NCBI RefSeq assembly: GCF_027857615.1
Contig: NZ_JAQIFT010000014.1
Location: 1-64,000 of the forward strand
Length of the DNA: 64,000 nucleotides
From: Holtiella tumoricola
GTDB lineage: Bacteria > Bacillota > Clostridia > Lachnospirales > Cellulosilyticaceae
Reading direction: 5' to 3'
Part shown: piece by piece, positions 44,763 to 52,884 of the stretch
Numbering within the stretch: the first letter of the stretch is position 1
How the letters are laid out: each line of letters opens with the position of its first letter
Notes under the pieces: model-generated
What the model was told of the DNA's origin: nothing
What the model saw: only the letters and a program-made list of their open reading frames with translations
Databases searched by the model: none
Translations under genes and position numbers: made by a program

Positions 44763-45392
44763 ATGGCAAAATTCAAAAAAACATCAACTCACTTTACCAC
44801 ACTTGAAAATCTATTGAGTTATAAATACATTACAAATAGCTATAAGCTATTTTGGTACAAAAGTTTACTCTCAATGGCATCTTCCAAAACTTCAGAATCT
44901 ACTTTAGAAAATTTAGGTTTTGAGATGGTTTTAAATGCTTGGGAACTTGTTGTAAAAAAAGAAATTACTTTTGGCCGTTTAGATAAATTACATCGTGTAA
45001 TCGAACTTATTTCTACTCAATATAATGTTTCTGATGATGCTACACCTGAAAATTTAAGGGATTTCTTCCCTACTATTAAAGACAAAGAAATTCTAGAACT
45101 TCTTGATGAAGTATCCGAAGAGGCCTGTTTCGAATTTATTGCTCCCCTCTTTGAACAAAAATTAAAAAAAGTTTCTTATAACAAACGTTTTGTAACTATA
45201 GGTGACCTTAGTCAAGAAAATACTAGTACCCCATATGTTATCTTCCAAGATAAACGTAAAATTAAATTTAATAATGATTGGATGAACTATCTTGCCAAAA
45301 ATTCAAAGGAAACAGAAAATCTATTTCATGATTCTTTGGCGTTCTTTTTAGATAGACATGCTATGAGCAAAAAAATAAACAGGAGTTGTTAG
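44763..45392 (+). CDS. stand-alone N-terminal domain of HNH-nuclease-associated proteins
   Basis: Protein of 209 residues, soluble and mostly helical. Residues about 15-70 (TNSYKLFWYKSLL, then MVLNAWELVVKKEITFGRLDKL) and about 150-195 (PYVIFQDKRKIKFNNDWMNYL, then FHDSLAFFLDRHAM) match, by my recollection, the N-terminal region of larger HNH endonuclease proteins. The zinc-binding HNH nuclease itself is missing: the frame stops at 45392 inside a terminator. It could be a decayed nuclease or a regulatory remnant. ATG at 44763 has AAAGGAG upstream. Monocistronic. Confidence 0.5.
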   Translation: MAKFKKTSTHFTTLENLLSYKYITNSYKLFWYKSLLSMASSKTSESTLENLGFEMVLNAWELVVKKEITFGRLDKLHRVIELISTQYNVSDDATPENLRDFFPTIKDKEILELLDEVSEEACFEFIAPLFEQKLKKVSYNKRFVTIGDLSQENTSTPYVIFQDKRKIKFNNDWMNYLAKNSKETENLFHDSLAFFLDRHAMSKKINRSC

Positions 45393-45406
45393 ATCAACTC
45401 CTGTTT
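45377..45406. terminator. bidirectional-looking terminator overlapping the previous stop
   Basis: AAACAGGAGTTG (45377-45388) pairs with CAACTCCTGTTT (45395-45406). The last codons and the TAG of the plus-strand gene are inside the stem and loop. Confidence 0.88.
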
Positions 45407-45410
45407 TTCT

Positions 45411-45668
45411 TTAAAAGTTTTTAATAATATTGATTAGATACATTATAATTACTCCTGGAATACCTAATAATGCAGTAACAATAATGCTAATCCATGTAAT
45501 GCCTACTTGCCACATCACTGGCATAAATAAATCACATACATAAATGCAGCATACTCCTAGCAACCCATTTTTGATCCATTTTGCAACATATTGGTCAAAA
45601 ATAATTCCCACTAATAATACTGCACATCCTACCAAACTCATCAAAATAATGGGATGTATTCCTTGCAT
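45411..45668 (-). CDS. bofA: BofA family protein (pro-sigma-K processing inhibitor type)
   Basis: Protein of 85 residues with two or three membrane helices. The C-terminal VTALLGIPGVIIMYLINII is the conserved end of BofA, which in Bacillus holds the SpoIVFB protease inactive until forespore signalling. ATG at 45668 has GAGGTGG six bases before. The frame to 45734 is not needed. It follows the DUF2508 gene, as bofA follows yaaL in Bacillus. Confidence 0.85.
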   Translation of the reverse strand: MQGIHPIILMSLVGCAVLLVGIIFDQYVAKWIKNGLLGVCCIYVCDLFMPVMWQVGITWISIIVTALLGIPGVIIMYLINIIKNF

Positions 45669-45737
45669 GCCTTCCACCTCTATATACTCTGATCTGATGA
45701 CTATCATCTGTCTATAATATATAGATATGGACATCCT

Positions 45738-45986
45738 TTACATTACATTCCTACTTTCTTCGATTTCATAATAAACCTTTTTTAATTTCCTAAGTAGATA
45801 ACTATGCTTGATTTGGCTTGCCTTATAATAGTATGTGTAATATTCTAGTAAATCTGGCTCTATTGTATCTGAAAAATTATTAAGAGTAGCTGCCATTTCT
45901 TCATGGAGAGATGTAATCTCATCCGCTAAGGCTTGCCTTTCTTCTTCTCTTTCTTGTGCTATTCGTTTTTGCTCTTTTTTTGTCAT
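45738..45986 (-). CDS. DUF2508 (YaaL-like) protein
   Basis: Highly charged protein of 82 residues, mostly helical, with the family-typical YYYKASQIKHSYLLRKLKKVYYEIE segment near 52-76. In Bacillus yaaL lies between recR and bofA. Here only bofA is kept as neighbour; flagellin is upstream instead of recR. AGGAGG lies about ten bases before the ATG. Confidence 0.82.
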   Translation of the reverse strand: MTKKEQKRIAQEREEERQALADEITSLHEEMAATLNNFSDTIEPDLLEYYTYYYKASQIKHSYLLRKLKKVYYEIEESRNVM

Positions 45987-46040
45987 TGTTTTCCCTCCTT
46001 TTTTGAGGAGTATGGCCTAAGCCTAAGAAAACTATTCAAC

Positions 46041-47351
46041 CTATCTTTGAAGAAGTTGCATAACTTGTTGTGGTCTTTGATTTGCTTGAGCAAGCATTGC
46101 AGTAGCTGCTTGTGAAAGAACATTCTGTTGTGTATATTGTGCCATTTCATAAGCCATATCCGCATCTTGTATACGAGATAGTGAAGATGTCATATTCTCT
46201 TCGCTTACACCTAAATTGCTTGTTGTATGCTCTAATCTATTTTGTACAGCACCTAATGCTGCTCTTTGTGAAGATACCATTTCGATAGCTTGATCTATTT
46301 TTGTAATCGCTTTACCTGCATCTTCTGAATTTCCTACACTAATTGCAGCTTGTGTTGGTGCTTTATCTTTCCCATTAGTAACAGTTGCTGTATCTGCAAA
46401 ACCATCTTGCCCAGGTTTCCCTACTAGGCCTAGCTTATCTGCACTCATACTCCCTATTGAAACAACCATAACTTGTTGTTTATTAGATCCAATTTGAAGG
46501 GTTATCTTTTGATCTACAATACCTTGATCTTCAGTTTTGATAAAGTTCCCTTGTGCACCTGGCTCATTAGCTATTATGACCAATTTATTTGTATCTGTAG
46601 TATCTACAGTCATTGTTACATTTTCTAATTTACCATCAAGAGATTTCTGGAGATTTTCTGTAAGTTTATTACTTCTATCTATATCATCTGCAATAGTTGT
46701 AGATAAAATCTCTTTTAAATCTACCCCTACACCAGAACCATTATAAGTCCCATTAGTAGAATCATAAAACTCTACAACCTGCCCATCAATTGTAAAACCT
46801 GAACCTAATAGTTTTTTTGCTTCTTCTTCTGTAAGAGGTGAAGGAATTGTAATAGACCCTGTTGCTTCAGTACCTGGAGTTCCATCTACTCCTCCTGTCA
46901 TATCAACAAAAGTAAAGCCTGTTTCTTTTAACGTTTCCCCTTTTAAAAGGGATTTTGTGTTAAACTCAGTATCCTCAGAAATACGATTAATCTCAGAAAG
47001 TAATTGATCAATCTCTTGTTGAATTTGTGTTAGGTCACCTTCTGAATAACTTCCATTAGATGCCTGTACGCTTAGCTCTCTCATACGTTGTAACATTGAA
47101 TGGACTTCATTTAATGTTCCTTCTGCTGTTTGTACAAGCGATACACCGTCCATTGTATTACGATTAGCTTGTTGTAACCCTTTAATCTGTGCATCCATTT
47201 TGTTTGCAATCGCTAAACCTGCTGCATCATCTGCTGATCTATTGATACGAAGTCCTGAAGAAAGTCTTTGCATAGTAGTAGCTGCTTTATCATTAGCTTT
47301 GCTTAGTGAGTTAAGTGTTCTAAGCGCTGGTATATTATAATTAATTTTCAT
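46041..47351 (-). CDS. flagellin
   Basis: Structural subunit of the flagellar filament, 436 residues. The N-terminal D0/D1 region opens MKINYNIPALRTLNSL, with RLSSGLRINRSADDAAGLAIA near 30-50. The C-terminal D1/D0 region has SSQRAALGAVQNRLEHT near 362-378 and ends AQANQRPQQVMQLLQ. The variable middle (about 150-345) resembles a flagellin domain with short strands. It is about 55 bases from the DUF2508 gene with no obvious terminator between. No clean flagellar sigma-D promoter was found in 47352-47478. Confidence 0.95.
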   Translation of the reverse strand: MKINYNIPALRTLNSLSKANDKAATTMQRLSSGLRINRSADDAAGLAIANKMDAQIKGLQQANRNTMDGVSLVQTAEGTLNEVHSMLQRMRELSVQASNGSYSEGDLTQIQQEIDQLLSEINRISEDTEFNTKSLLKGETLKETGFTFVDMTGGVDGTPGTEATGSITIPSPLTEEEAKKLLGSGFTIDGQVVEFYDSTNGTYNGSGVGVDLKEILSTTIADDIDRSNKLTENLQKSLDGKLENVTMTVDTTDTNKLVIIANEPGAQGNFIKTEDQGIVDQKITLQIGSNKQQVMVVSIGSMSADKLGLVGKPGQDGFADTATVTNGKDKAPTQAAISVGNSEDAGKAITKIDQAIEMVSSQRAALGAVQNRLEHTTSNLGVSEENMTSSLSRIQDADMAYEMAQYTQQNVLSQAATAMLAQANQRPQQVMQLLQR

Positions 47352-47478
47352 CTATTCACGTCCCTTAACCTTATATATTTTGTTTTCTATAGATTATCTT
47401 TTATAAAGCTCTTACTTATATCCAATATATAAAGGTGCCTTACATTCCTATCCTATATGTAATATTCCTTTATACTTC

Positions 47479-47919
47479 TTATACCTGATAACCTCTATTA
47501 GGTGATTCTATGATCATTTCATTTAAATCGTCTTTTCCATAAGTCATTCCCGCATATACTGCTTGAGTATTTTGCATCGTCTGTACTTGATGTCGACCAT
47601 TCTCCGCTATTTCTTTATACCCTTCATAAATAACTTCAATAAGTTTATAACTTTCTTCAAGCTTACTTTCATCTTTATAATGGTTAATTAGAATATCCTG
47701 TATGTAAATATAAAGACTCATTAGATTACGTGCTACATCTACTTCTAAATTTAAGTTTTCACTTAGTACAAGCAATACCTCTCTCGCTCTATTTATATGA
47801 GGTTTTCTTACTTGTCCTTCAACCTTTAAAGCTTCTCTTATTGCTTCTAAAAATAACTCATATGTTACACAAATCAACTGAGCATCCGTAGCTCCTGCAA
47901 TATATGCCGTTGTAACCAT
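47479..47919 (-). CDS. fliS: FliS-like flagellar chaperone
   Basis: Protein of 146 residues, helical, with FliS-like features. ATDAQLICVTYELFLEAIREALK near 9-31 corresponds to the FliS sPEELTLMLYdGaI helix, and HINRAREVLLVLSENLNLEVDVARNLMSLYIYIQDILI near 41-78 follows the four-helix core. FliS binds the flagellin C-terminus and stops premature assembly. Its ATG overlaps the stop of the small gene before it. The resemblance is clear but the N-terminus is atypical, lacking the usual Tyr-rich start. Confidence 0.75.
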   Translation of the reverse strand: MVTTAYIAGATDAQLICVTYELFLEAIREALKVEGQVRKPHINRAREVLLVLSENLNLEVDVARNLMSLYIYIQDILINHYKDESKLEESYKLIEVIYEGYKEIAENGRHQVQTMQNTQAVYAGMTYGKDDLNEMIIESPNRGYQV

Positions 47920-48071
47920 TATGCTTCTCCTTCTTGTCCATGGACTTTCGTACCTTGAGCTTTATCTATTGCTTCAAAGTAATCCACAAAGCTCTTTACA
48001 ATATTTAATAAATCCTTTTTATTATCTTCCTTTTGATTGGTTGATTGATTTTTATTAGATGATGACTTCAA
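47919..48071 (-). CDS. hidden small protein between the DUF6240-like gene and fliS
   Basis: Frame of 50 codons, hydrophilic at first (many Ser, Asn, Lys, Gln) and then KDLLNIVKSFVDYFEAIDKAQGTKV. It starts at TTG 48071, nine bases after AAAGGAG (48081-48087), or at GTG 48077. It overlaps the end of the upstream gene by 17 bases and its TAA shares a base with the fliS ATG. This double overlap suggests coupled translation of three genes. No homologue is known to me. Confidence 0.6.
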   Translation of the reverse strand: MKSSSNKNQSTNQKEDNKKDLLNIVKSFVDYFEAIDKAQGTKVHGQEGEA

Positions 48072-50844
48072 ATTCACTTTCTCCTTTAAGAACTTGAGTT
48101 GCTATTGGTTCTGCCTTAGCTGTATCTTCTTTGTACTGCTCATGTGTTACTTGATATCCTAATTGACCTAATAATTGCTGTAATTGTTGCCTTTCTTTCT
48201 CTAACGCCTTGGCTGCTTGCTGAGACTCTGTACGCATTTCATAACCAATATGCTCACCTTTAATTGTAAAGTAAGTTGTAATTGTACCTAATTCCTTCGT
48301 CTCATAGCGCATAATACCTGTTAGTCCTTCTTTATCCATCTGCTTAGCTTTACTTTCTTCTTTAACATAGAACTGAACTAACTTTGTTTCACCATTTATG
48401 CAATATGGAACTTGATAAAAGCCTTCTTTATCCATAAGCTGTTTTTGTACATCTAACATCTCTTCTAGTTGTTTATAGTTTTTGTAATTAAGGATATCCC
48501 CTTGCTCCATACTCATTTCTTTATGGTAATGGCTTTCCTCTCTTAATTCTTCAACGACTTTCTCAAGTTCTTCCATCTTCTCCGGGAAATCCTTGTCTTT
48601 TAGAACGTTATCCATCCCTGTTTCTTTTAACATTTTATTATAAAGTTCTGGGTCTTTGCTCATTTGATCTACCCAATAAATATTAGAAATTGTAAGAGGT
48701 ATTTTATGTTCTTTCATCACTTCTAGTACCTCTTTAGAAGTTCCTTTAATCGCATCTACTTTTTCTAATAAACTAGATGGTAAAGTATTCACTCCATCAA
48801 ACTTACCAAGTTCCTTTTTCACTGTAGCCTTAACAAAGGGCATTAACATACTCTTTAGTACTTCTAGCTCATCTACTCCTGAACGCTCTAACTGCATCGG
48901 CATAGACTCTGCTACTTTAACTGCCTCTAGAAGTTTCTTTAACTCTTCATTTGCTTCATTAATTAAGGTCTTAGCCGTTTTACTATCATATTGTAAAGAT
49001 TCCAGTTCTCCGAAGTTATCATCTATATTCGCCTCAATATGAGACTTTTTGCCTGAATAACGAACAGCCTCTTGAAGTTGCTCTACTGTTAATGGAAGTT
49101 GATTCTTAAATAAATACCCAGCTACTTGCTCTTTATTTTCTACTACTCCATTTAATATCTTATAAAGACCTATTAAACTTTGTTTTTGCTCCTCATTAAC
49201 CAGTCCTTTTTCCTCCAAAGATACAATGGCCCTTGCAACTGTTTCTTTAGTTTGCTTAAGCTCTGTTTGCTTACTCCACTCTAAAACATTAGGTACTGAA
49301 CAATGGTAAGGATTTATGCCTTCTTTAATAAGCTTAGCTGCCATATACGGATTCATTACTTCTAAGAAATCATTAATCTGACTCAGTGCCTGCTTAGCTG
49401 CTTCTAAGTTTTCTACTGTCAAATCCATTTCATTTTGAATTAAGGCTTTTGCACTTTCTACTGTTAATGTATCTGTTGGTAGATTATGCACTTCTAAGAA
49501 GTTTTCAATCTGCATTTCTACAGATTTAATGCTTTCACCAAATCGTACTTCCGCCTCACTAAAATGTACCTCATAGGAATTAATTGCTCCATGAATTTGC
49601 TCTAATGTTTCCACTTCTGAACTTGGCATTTGAGTAGTTGTTGCAAATTCTTTATGTTGGTTTATTTTCTGAGTTACATCCATTACTTGTTGAAGTATTT
49701 GTTTATTCTCATCTGTAGGTTCTACATCAGCTTGAACTAAAGCTTCTTCTTGAATTTCTACATCTACTTGTCTTAGTCCCTCTGCTACTTTTGCAAGTTC
49801 ACTACTTTCAAGAGGCATTTTACTACTTAATCTCTGTGCTGATTCTGTATTTAACCTTGCACGAATTTCATTGATTTGCTTTTTGATTTCGCCTATATCT
49901 TGAGCTGGTTCTTGGTCTGAATCTTGGTCTAAATCTGCTTGCTTCTTCTGGCTAGTAATCTGTTCTGTATTCTTAAAGAGCTTTTCTCTTAAATTCTGTA
50001 TGTTTGGTAATTCACCATCTTTGATAACCTCTTGTATGGTTCTATCATCAACTTCTGCTAAATCCTTTTGAATGGCTTCTATAGAGTGCTTATCATAAAG
50101 AAGTTTTTCGCCTTGTATCAGCGCATCTTCTTCTCTTCTTTGTTGTAATTCCTCTAGTTCTTGTTGCCCCTCTTCAAAACTCTCTAAACCATCTACTGCC
50201 GCTTGGATATTTTGAATTTTAAGTACATCCCCCTTAGAAACCTCCATTCCTAAGTTCAATAACTTATCTGCCGCCCATTCATTACCTGTATTTAGTTCAA
50301 TCCCATTTAGATTTAATACATTTTGTATATCTTGTTTTGTATATGTAATAGGATTAATAGCACTTGATCCTGTAAAACTTCCTTTATATAAATCATTAAT
50401 TGTAAGTGTACCTTCAGATTGCATTGCATAAGTGTACATACTATCTGTATGTTCTTTAAGACGTTTAATTTTATTATTTACTGTTTCAGCCTCTTTTGAA
50501 GTAATACTTTGATTTGTATCTTCATTTTTTATATTTATTAATGCTTTGTAAATAGTCTCATAGTCTAACACTTCTACTTCATATCCTTTTTCTTGAAGTA
50601 ATGCTAGCTCTTCTTCATTTAAATTTAAAAGCATTTCTTTTTCTTCTTCAGATAAAACAGCTTCATTTATAGTTTCCTGCTTATTACTATAAGATGGGTA
50701 AATCTCTTCCTGATTATCACTGTGTTCAAATAAAGTTTCTAAACTTTTATCTTTTGGCATGCGCATACATTTAGGCGCCTGATACTGAAATAGATCATCT
50801 CCTGTATAAGCTTGCGTTTGTCTTGCTTTTACTCCATCAATCAT
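48055..50844 (-). CDS. large DUF6240-like protein with FliK-like C-terminal region
   Basis: Protein of 929 residues, very rich in Glu, Gln, Lys and Leu, with long helical and coiled-coil stretches and no membrane segment or signal. The last 150 residues (QVPYCINGETKLVQFYVKEE through GTITTYFTIKGEHIGYEMRTE) alternate strands, as the C-terminal domain of the hook-length protein FliK does. Large proteins of this type (DUF6240) lie near flagellin genes in Clostridia. A sigma-D-like promoter is upstream and fliS downstream. Its role in filament or hook assembly is unproven. Confidence 0.65.
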   Translation of the reverse strand: MIDGVKARQTQAYTGDDLFQYQAPKCMRMPKDKSLETLFEHSDNQEEIYPSYSNKQETINEAVLSEEEKEMLLNLNEEELALLQEKGYEVEVLDYETIYKALINIKNEDTNQSITSKEAETVNNKIKRLKEHTDSMYTYAMQSEGTLTINDLYKGSFTGSSAINPITYTKQDIQNVLNLNGIELNTGNEWAADKLLNLGMEVSKGDVLKIQNIQAAVDGLESFEEGQQELEELQQRREEDALIQGEKLLYDKHSIEAIQKDLAEVDDRTIQEVIKDGELPNIQNLREKLFKNTEQITSQKKQADLDQDSDQEPAQDIGEIKKQINEIRARLNTESAQRLSSKMPLESSELAKVAEGLRQVDVEIQEEALVQADVEPTDENKQILQQVMDVTQKINQHKEFATTTQMPSSEVETLEQIHGAINSYEVHFSEAEVRFGESIKSVEMQIENFLEVHNLPTDTLTVESAKALIQNEMDLTVENLEAAKQALSQINDFLEVMNPYMAAKLIKEGINPYHCSVPNVLEWSKQTELKQTKETVARAIVSLEEKGLVNEEQKQSLIGLYKILNGVVENKEQVAGYLFKNQLPLTVEQLQEAVRYSGKKSHIEANIDDNFGELESLQYDSKTAKTLINEANEELKKLLEAVKVAESMPMQLERSGVDELEVLKSMLMPFVKATVKKELGKFDGVNTLPSSLLEKVDAIKGTSKEVLEVMKEHKIPLTISNIYWVDQMSKDPELYNKMLKETGMDNVLKDKDFPEKMEELEKVVEELREESHYHKEMSMEQGDILNYKNYKQLEEMLDVQKQLMDKEGFYQVPYCINGETKLVQFYVKEESKAKQMDKEGLTGIMRYETKELGTITTYFTIKGEHIGYEMRTESQQAAKALEKERQQLQQLLGQLGYQVTHEQYKEDTAKAEPIATQVLKGESEFEVII

Positions 50845-50872
50845 TTTTTCACCTCAACTTTGTCTACTATAT

Positions 50873-50900
50873 ATGTCGGTTAAATGTTTCTCTTGCTTTA
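50873..50900 (-). promoter_or_regulatory. sigma-D (sigma-28) like flagellar promoter
   Basis: TAAA (50897-50900), 17 bases, CCGACAT (50873-50879) on the minus strand, compared with TAAA-N15-GCCGATAT. One base of the -10 core differs. It fits the flagellar genes that follow. Confidence 0.5.
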
Positions 50901-50971
50901 ACTGTTTAAATTAGCATAAGAACTTTCATTTTGGTGTATATTATTAGCAGATTAACAACGGGGCATCTTAG

Positions 50972-51000
50972 TTGCAAAATACCATAATTTATCTTATAAT
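50972..51000 (+). promoter_or_regulatory. sigma-A promoter of the CNNM/CorC gene
   Basis: TTGCAA (50972-50977), 17 bases, TATAAT (50995-51000). The leader is about 105 bases and has no clear structure. Confidence 0.72.
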
Positions 51001-51113
51001 GTGTCTATTAAATTTTGCTAACTTTTATAAATAATTCATCTTTTTCAACTAGAATAGGTAGGTAAGCAAAATTTACACATTATTTTTTATTGATTTAGGA
51101 GAGTGATTTAAAA

Positions 51114-52403
51114 TTGGATTCGGTACTGTTGGTACAACTTGTAGTTCTTGTCATTTTACTAGTAGGATCAGCCTTTTTCTCAGCATCTGAGACTGCCCTT
51201 ATGGCTATTAGTAAAATCGATGCTCGTCATATGGTGGATCAAAACATTAAAAATTCAAAAATTGTAAGCAAACTCGTAGAAGACCCTAACAAATTATTAG
51301 GTGCTATCCTTGTAGGAAATAATATCGTCAACATTGGTGCTTCTTCTTTAGCAACTGTTATTGCAACAGATTTATTCCAAAGTGCTGGTGCTGGTATTGC
51401 TACTGGTGTTATGACTATCTTAGTCCTCATCTTCGGTGAGATTACGCCAAAGTCTTTATCAACGCAAAAGACACATGAAGTAGCATGCTTTGTAGCAAGA
51501 CCTATTTCTATTCTTGTGACAATCTTTAATCCTATTGTTAAAGTCCTTATGTTTATCTCCAATCTTATCATTAGGATATTTGGTGGTAAAATCGATACGA
51601 GTAAGCCTTTCATTACAACAGATGAACTAAAAACCATTGTTACAGTAAGTCATGAGGAAGGCGTCCTTGAACAGGAAGAAAAAGAAATGATTTACAACGT
51701 ATTTGGTTTTGGTGATTCTTATACAAAAGATGTTATGATTCCCAGAACTGATATGATAGCTGTTGACGCAAATGCTACATATGAGGAGATTATCGATTTA
51801 TATAAACAAGAACAATTTTCACGTATGCCTGTTTATCAAGAATCTCACGATAACATTATTGGTGTTATTTATATGAAAGACCTCTTATTAAAACAATTTA
51901 GTCCTGATGAATTTGTTATGGCTGATTTTTTAAGAGACGTATATTTCGTTCATGAATTTAAACGTATTGATGAACTCTTTAAAGAAATGCGTTCTAAAAA
52001 AATTGGTATGGCAATTGTTGTAGATGAGTATGGCGGTACTTCTGGTATTGTAACGCTTGAAGACTTAATTGAAGAGATCGTTGGAGATATTGATGATGAG
52101 TACGACATGACTGAAGATAGTTTTGTAAAAGTTGATGATAAAGAATATCTTGTAGATGGTTCTTTTAGAATTAGTGATTTTAATGATGAACTTAACCTCA
52201 ACATCTTATCTAATGAATTTGATTCTATTGGTGGTTTTATCATTGGACTTCTAGATCGTTTCCCTGATGAGGGAGAAGTTGTTACTTTTGAAGGTATTAC
52301 TTTTAAAGTCGAAGAAACGATGAACAATCGTATTAATAAATTAAGAGTTATCTTATCTAATGAGATAGCTGAAGAAATATCAGATGAACAAAAAGAAGAT
52401 TAA
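51114..52403 (+). CDS. CNNM/CorC (hemolysin-like) membrane protein
   Basis: Protein of 429 residues. A DUF21 (CNNM) membrane domain of three or four helices spans about 1-180, with FSASETALMAISKID at 24-38. Then come two CBS domains (about 205-325, including IPRTDMIAVDANATYEEI and IVVDEYGGTSGIVTLEDL) and a CorC/HlyC domain (about 345-415). Family members act in magnesium efflux or divalent metal balance; the name hemolysin is historical. It starts at TTG with GGAGAG upstream. Monocistronic. Confidence 0.92.
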   Translation: MDSVLLVQLVVLVILLVGSAFFSASETALMAISKIDARHMVDQNIKNSKIVSKLVEDPNKLLGAILVGNNIVNIGASSLATVIATDLFQSAGAGIATGVMTILVLIFGEITPKSLSTQKTHEVACFVARPISILVTIFNPIVKVLMFISNLIIRIFGGKIDTSKPFITTDELKTIVTVSHEEGVLEQEEKEMIYNVFGFGDSYTKDVMIPRTDMIAVDANATYEEIIDLYKQEQFSRMPVYQESHDNIIGVIYMKDLLLKQFSPDEFVMADFLRDVYFVHEFKRIDELFKEMRSKKIGMAIVVDEYGGTSGIVTLEDLIEEIVGDIDDEYDMTEDSFVKVDDKEYLVDGSFRISDFNDELNLNILSNEFDSIGGFIIGLLDRFPDEGEVVTFEGITFKVEETMNNRINKLRVILSNEIAEEISDEQKED

Positions 52404-52424
52404 GCTTGGCTTAATCTTCTTTTT
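52390..52424 (+). terminator. terminator overlapping the CNNM/CorC stop
   Basis: The 16-base arms 52390-52405 and 52409-52424 pair perfectly. The last codons and stop of the gene form part of the first arm. Confidence 0.88.
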
Positions 52425-52446
52425 GTTTATACCTATAAAATTTTCC

Positions 52447-52839
52447 TTATACTGTTTCTGATGGAAGGTTACCTAGATTATTAGATTCATCTCCATCTGC
52501 TAATGAACGTAAATAAGGTGTACCAGCTTTAGAAGTAGATACCCCTACATGTTGAAGCTGATTGTTCATTGCCATTTGAATAGCTTGTTCACAAGAAACA
52601 TGGCTACCATCTGAGAGTACATAACCTACTACATCTCCACCTTGTTTTAAAAGTTTAGTAATGCTTTGTGCACCAGCTCCACCTTCTGAAACAATACGAT
52701 TTGTATTTTGTGCTAAGAACTCTGTATTACTCTCTGTAGCTGCTTCCATACTATGTGGATGCCCTTCTACAACTTGACCATTAATAATTTGATTATCATG
52801 TGGCTCGTTTACACTATTGTTTTGTGTATTATCGTTCAT
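52447..52839 (-). CDS. DUF3892-containing protein
   Basis: Protein of 130 residues. The N-terminal half is low-complexity (Asn, Gln, Glu, Ser). Residues about 65-125 follow the DUF3892 pattern: SITKLLKQGGDVVGYVLSDGS, then EQAIQMAMNNQLQHVGVSTSKAGTPYLRS and DGDESNNLGNLP. The function is unknown. ATG at 52839 has GAGG eight bases upstream. Confidence 0.78.
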   Translation of the reverse strand: MNDNTQNNSVNEPHDNQIINGQVVEGHPHSMEAATESNTEFLAQNTNRIVSEGGAGAQSITKLLKQGGDVVGYVLSDGSHVSCEQAIQMAMNNQLQHVGVSTSKAGTPYLRSLADGDESNNLGNLPSETV

Positions 52840-52884
52840 ACCAATCACCTCAATATTAGTATGGATGACTACACAAGTTTTATT

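Noticed and set aside
47352..47478. Sigma-D promoter for flagellin
   Set aside because: The closest match (TAAG then TTGGATAT) has wrong spacing and several core mismatches.
51950..52327. Minus-strand frame opposite the CNNM/CorC gene
   Set aside because: Serine-rich antisense translation of a well-supported gene.
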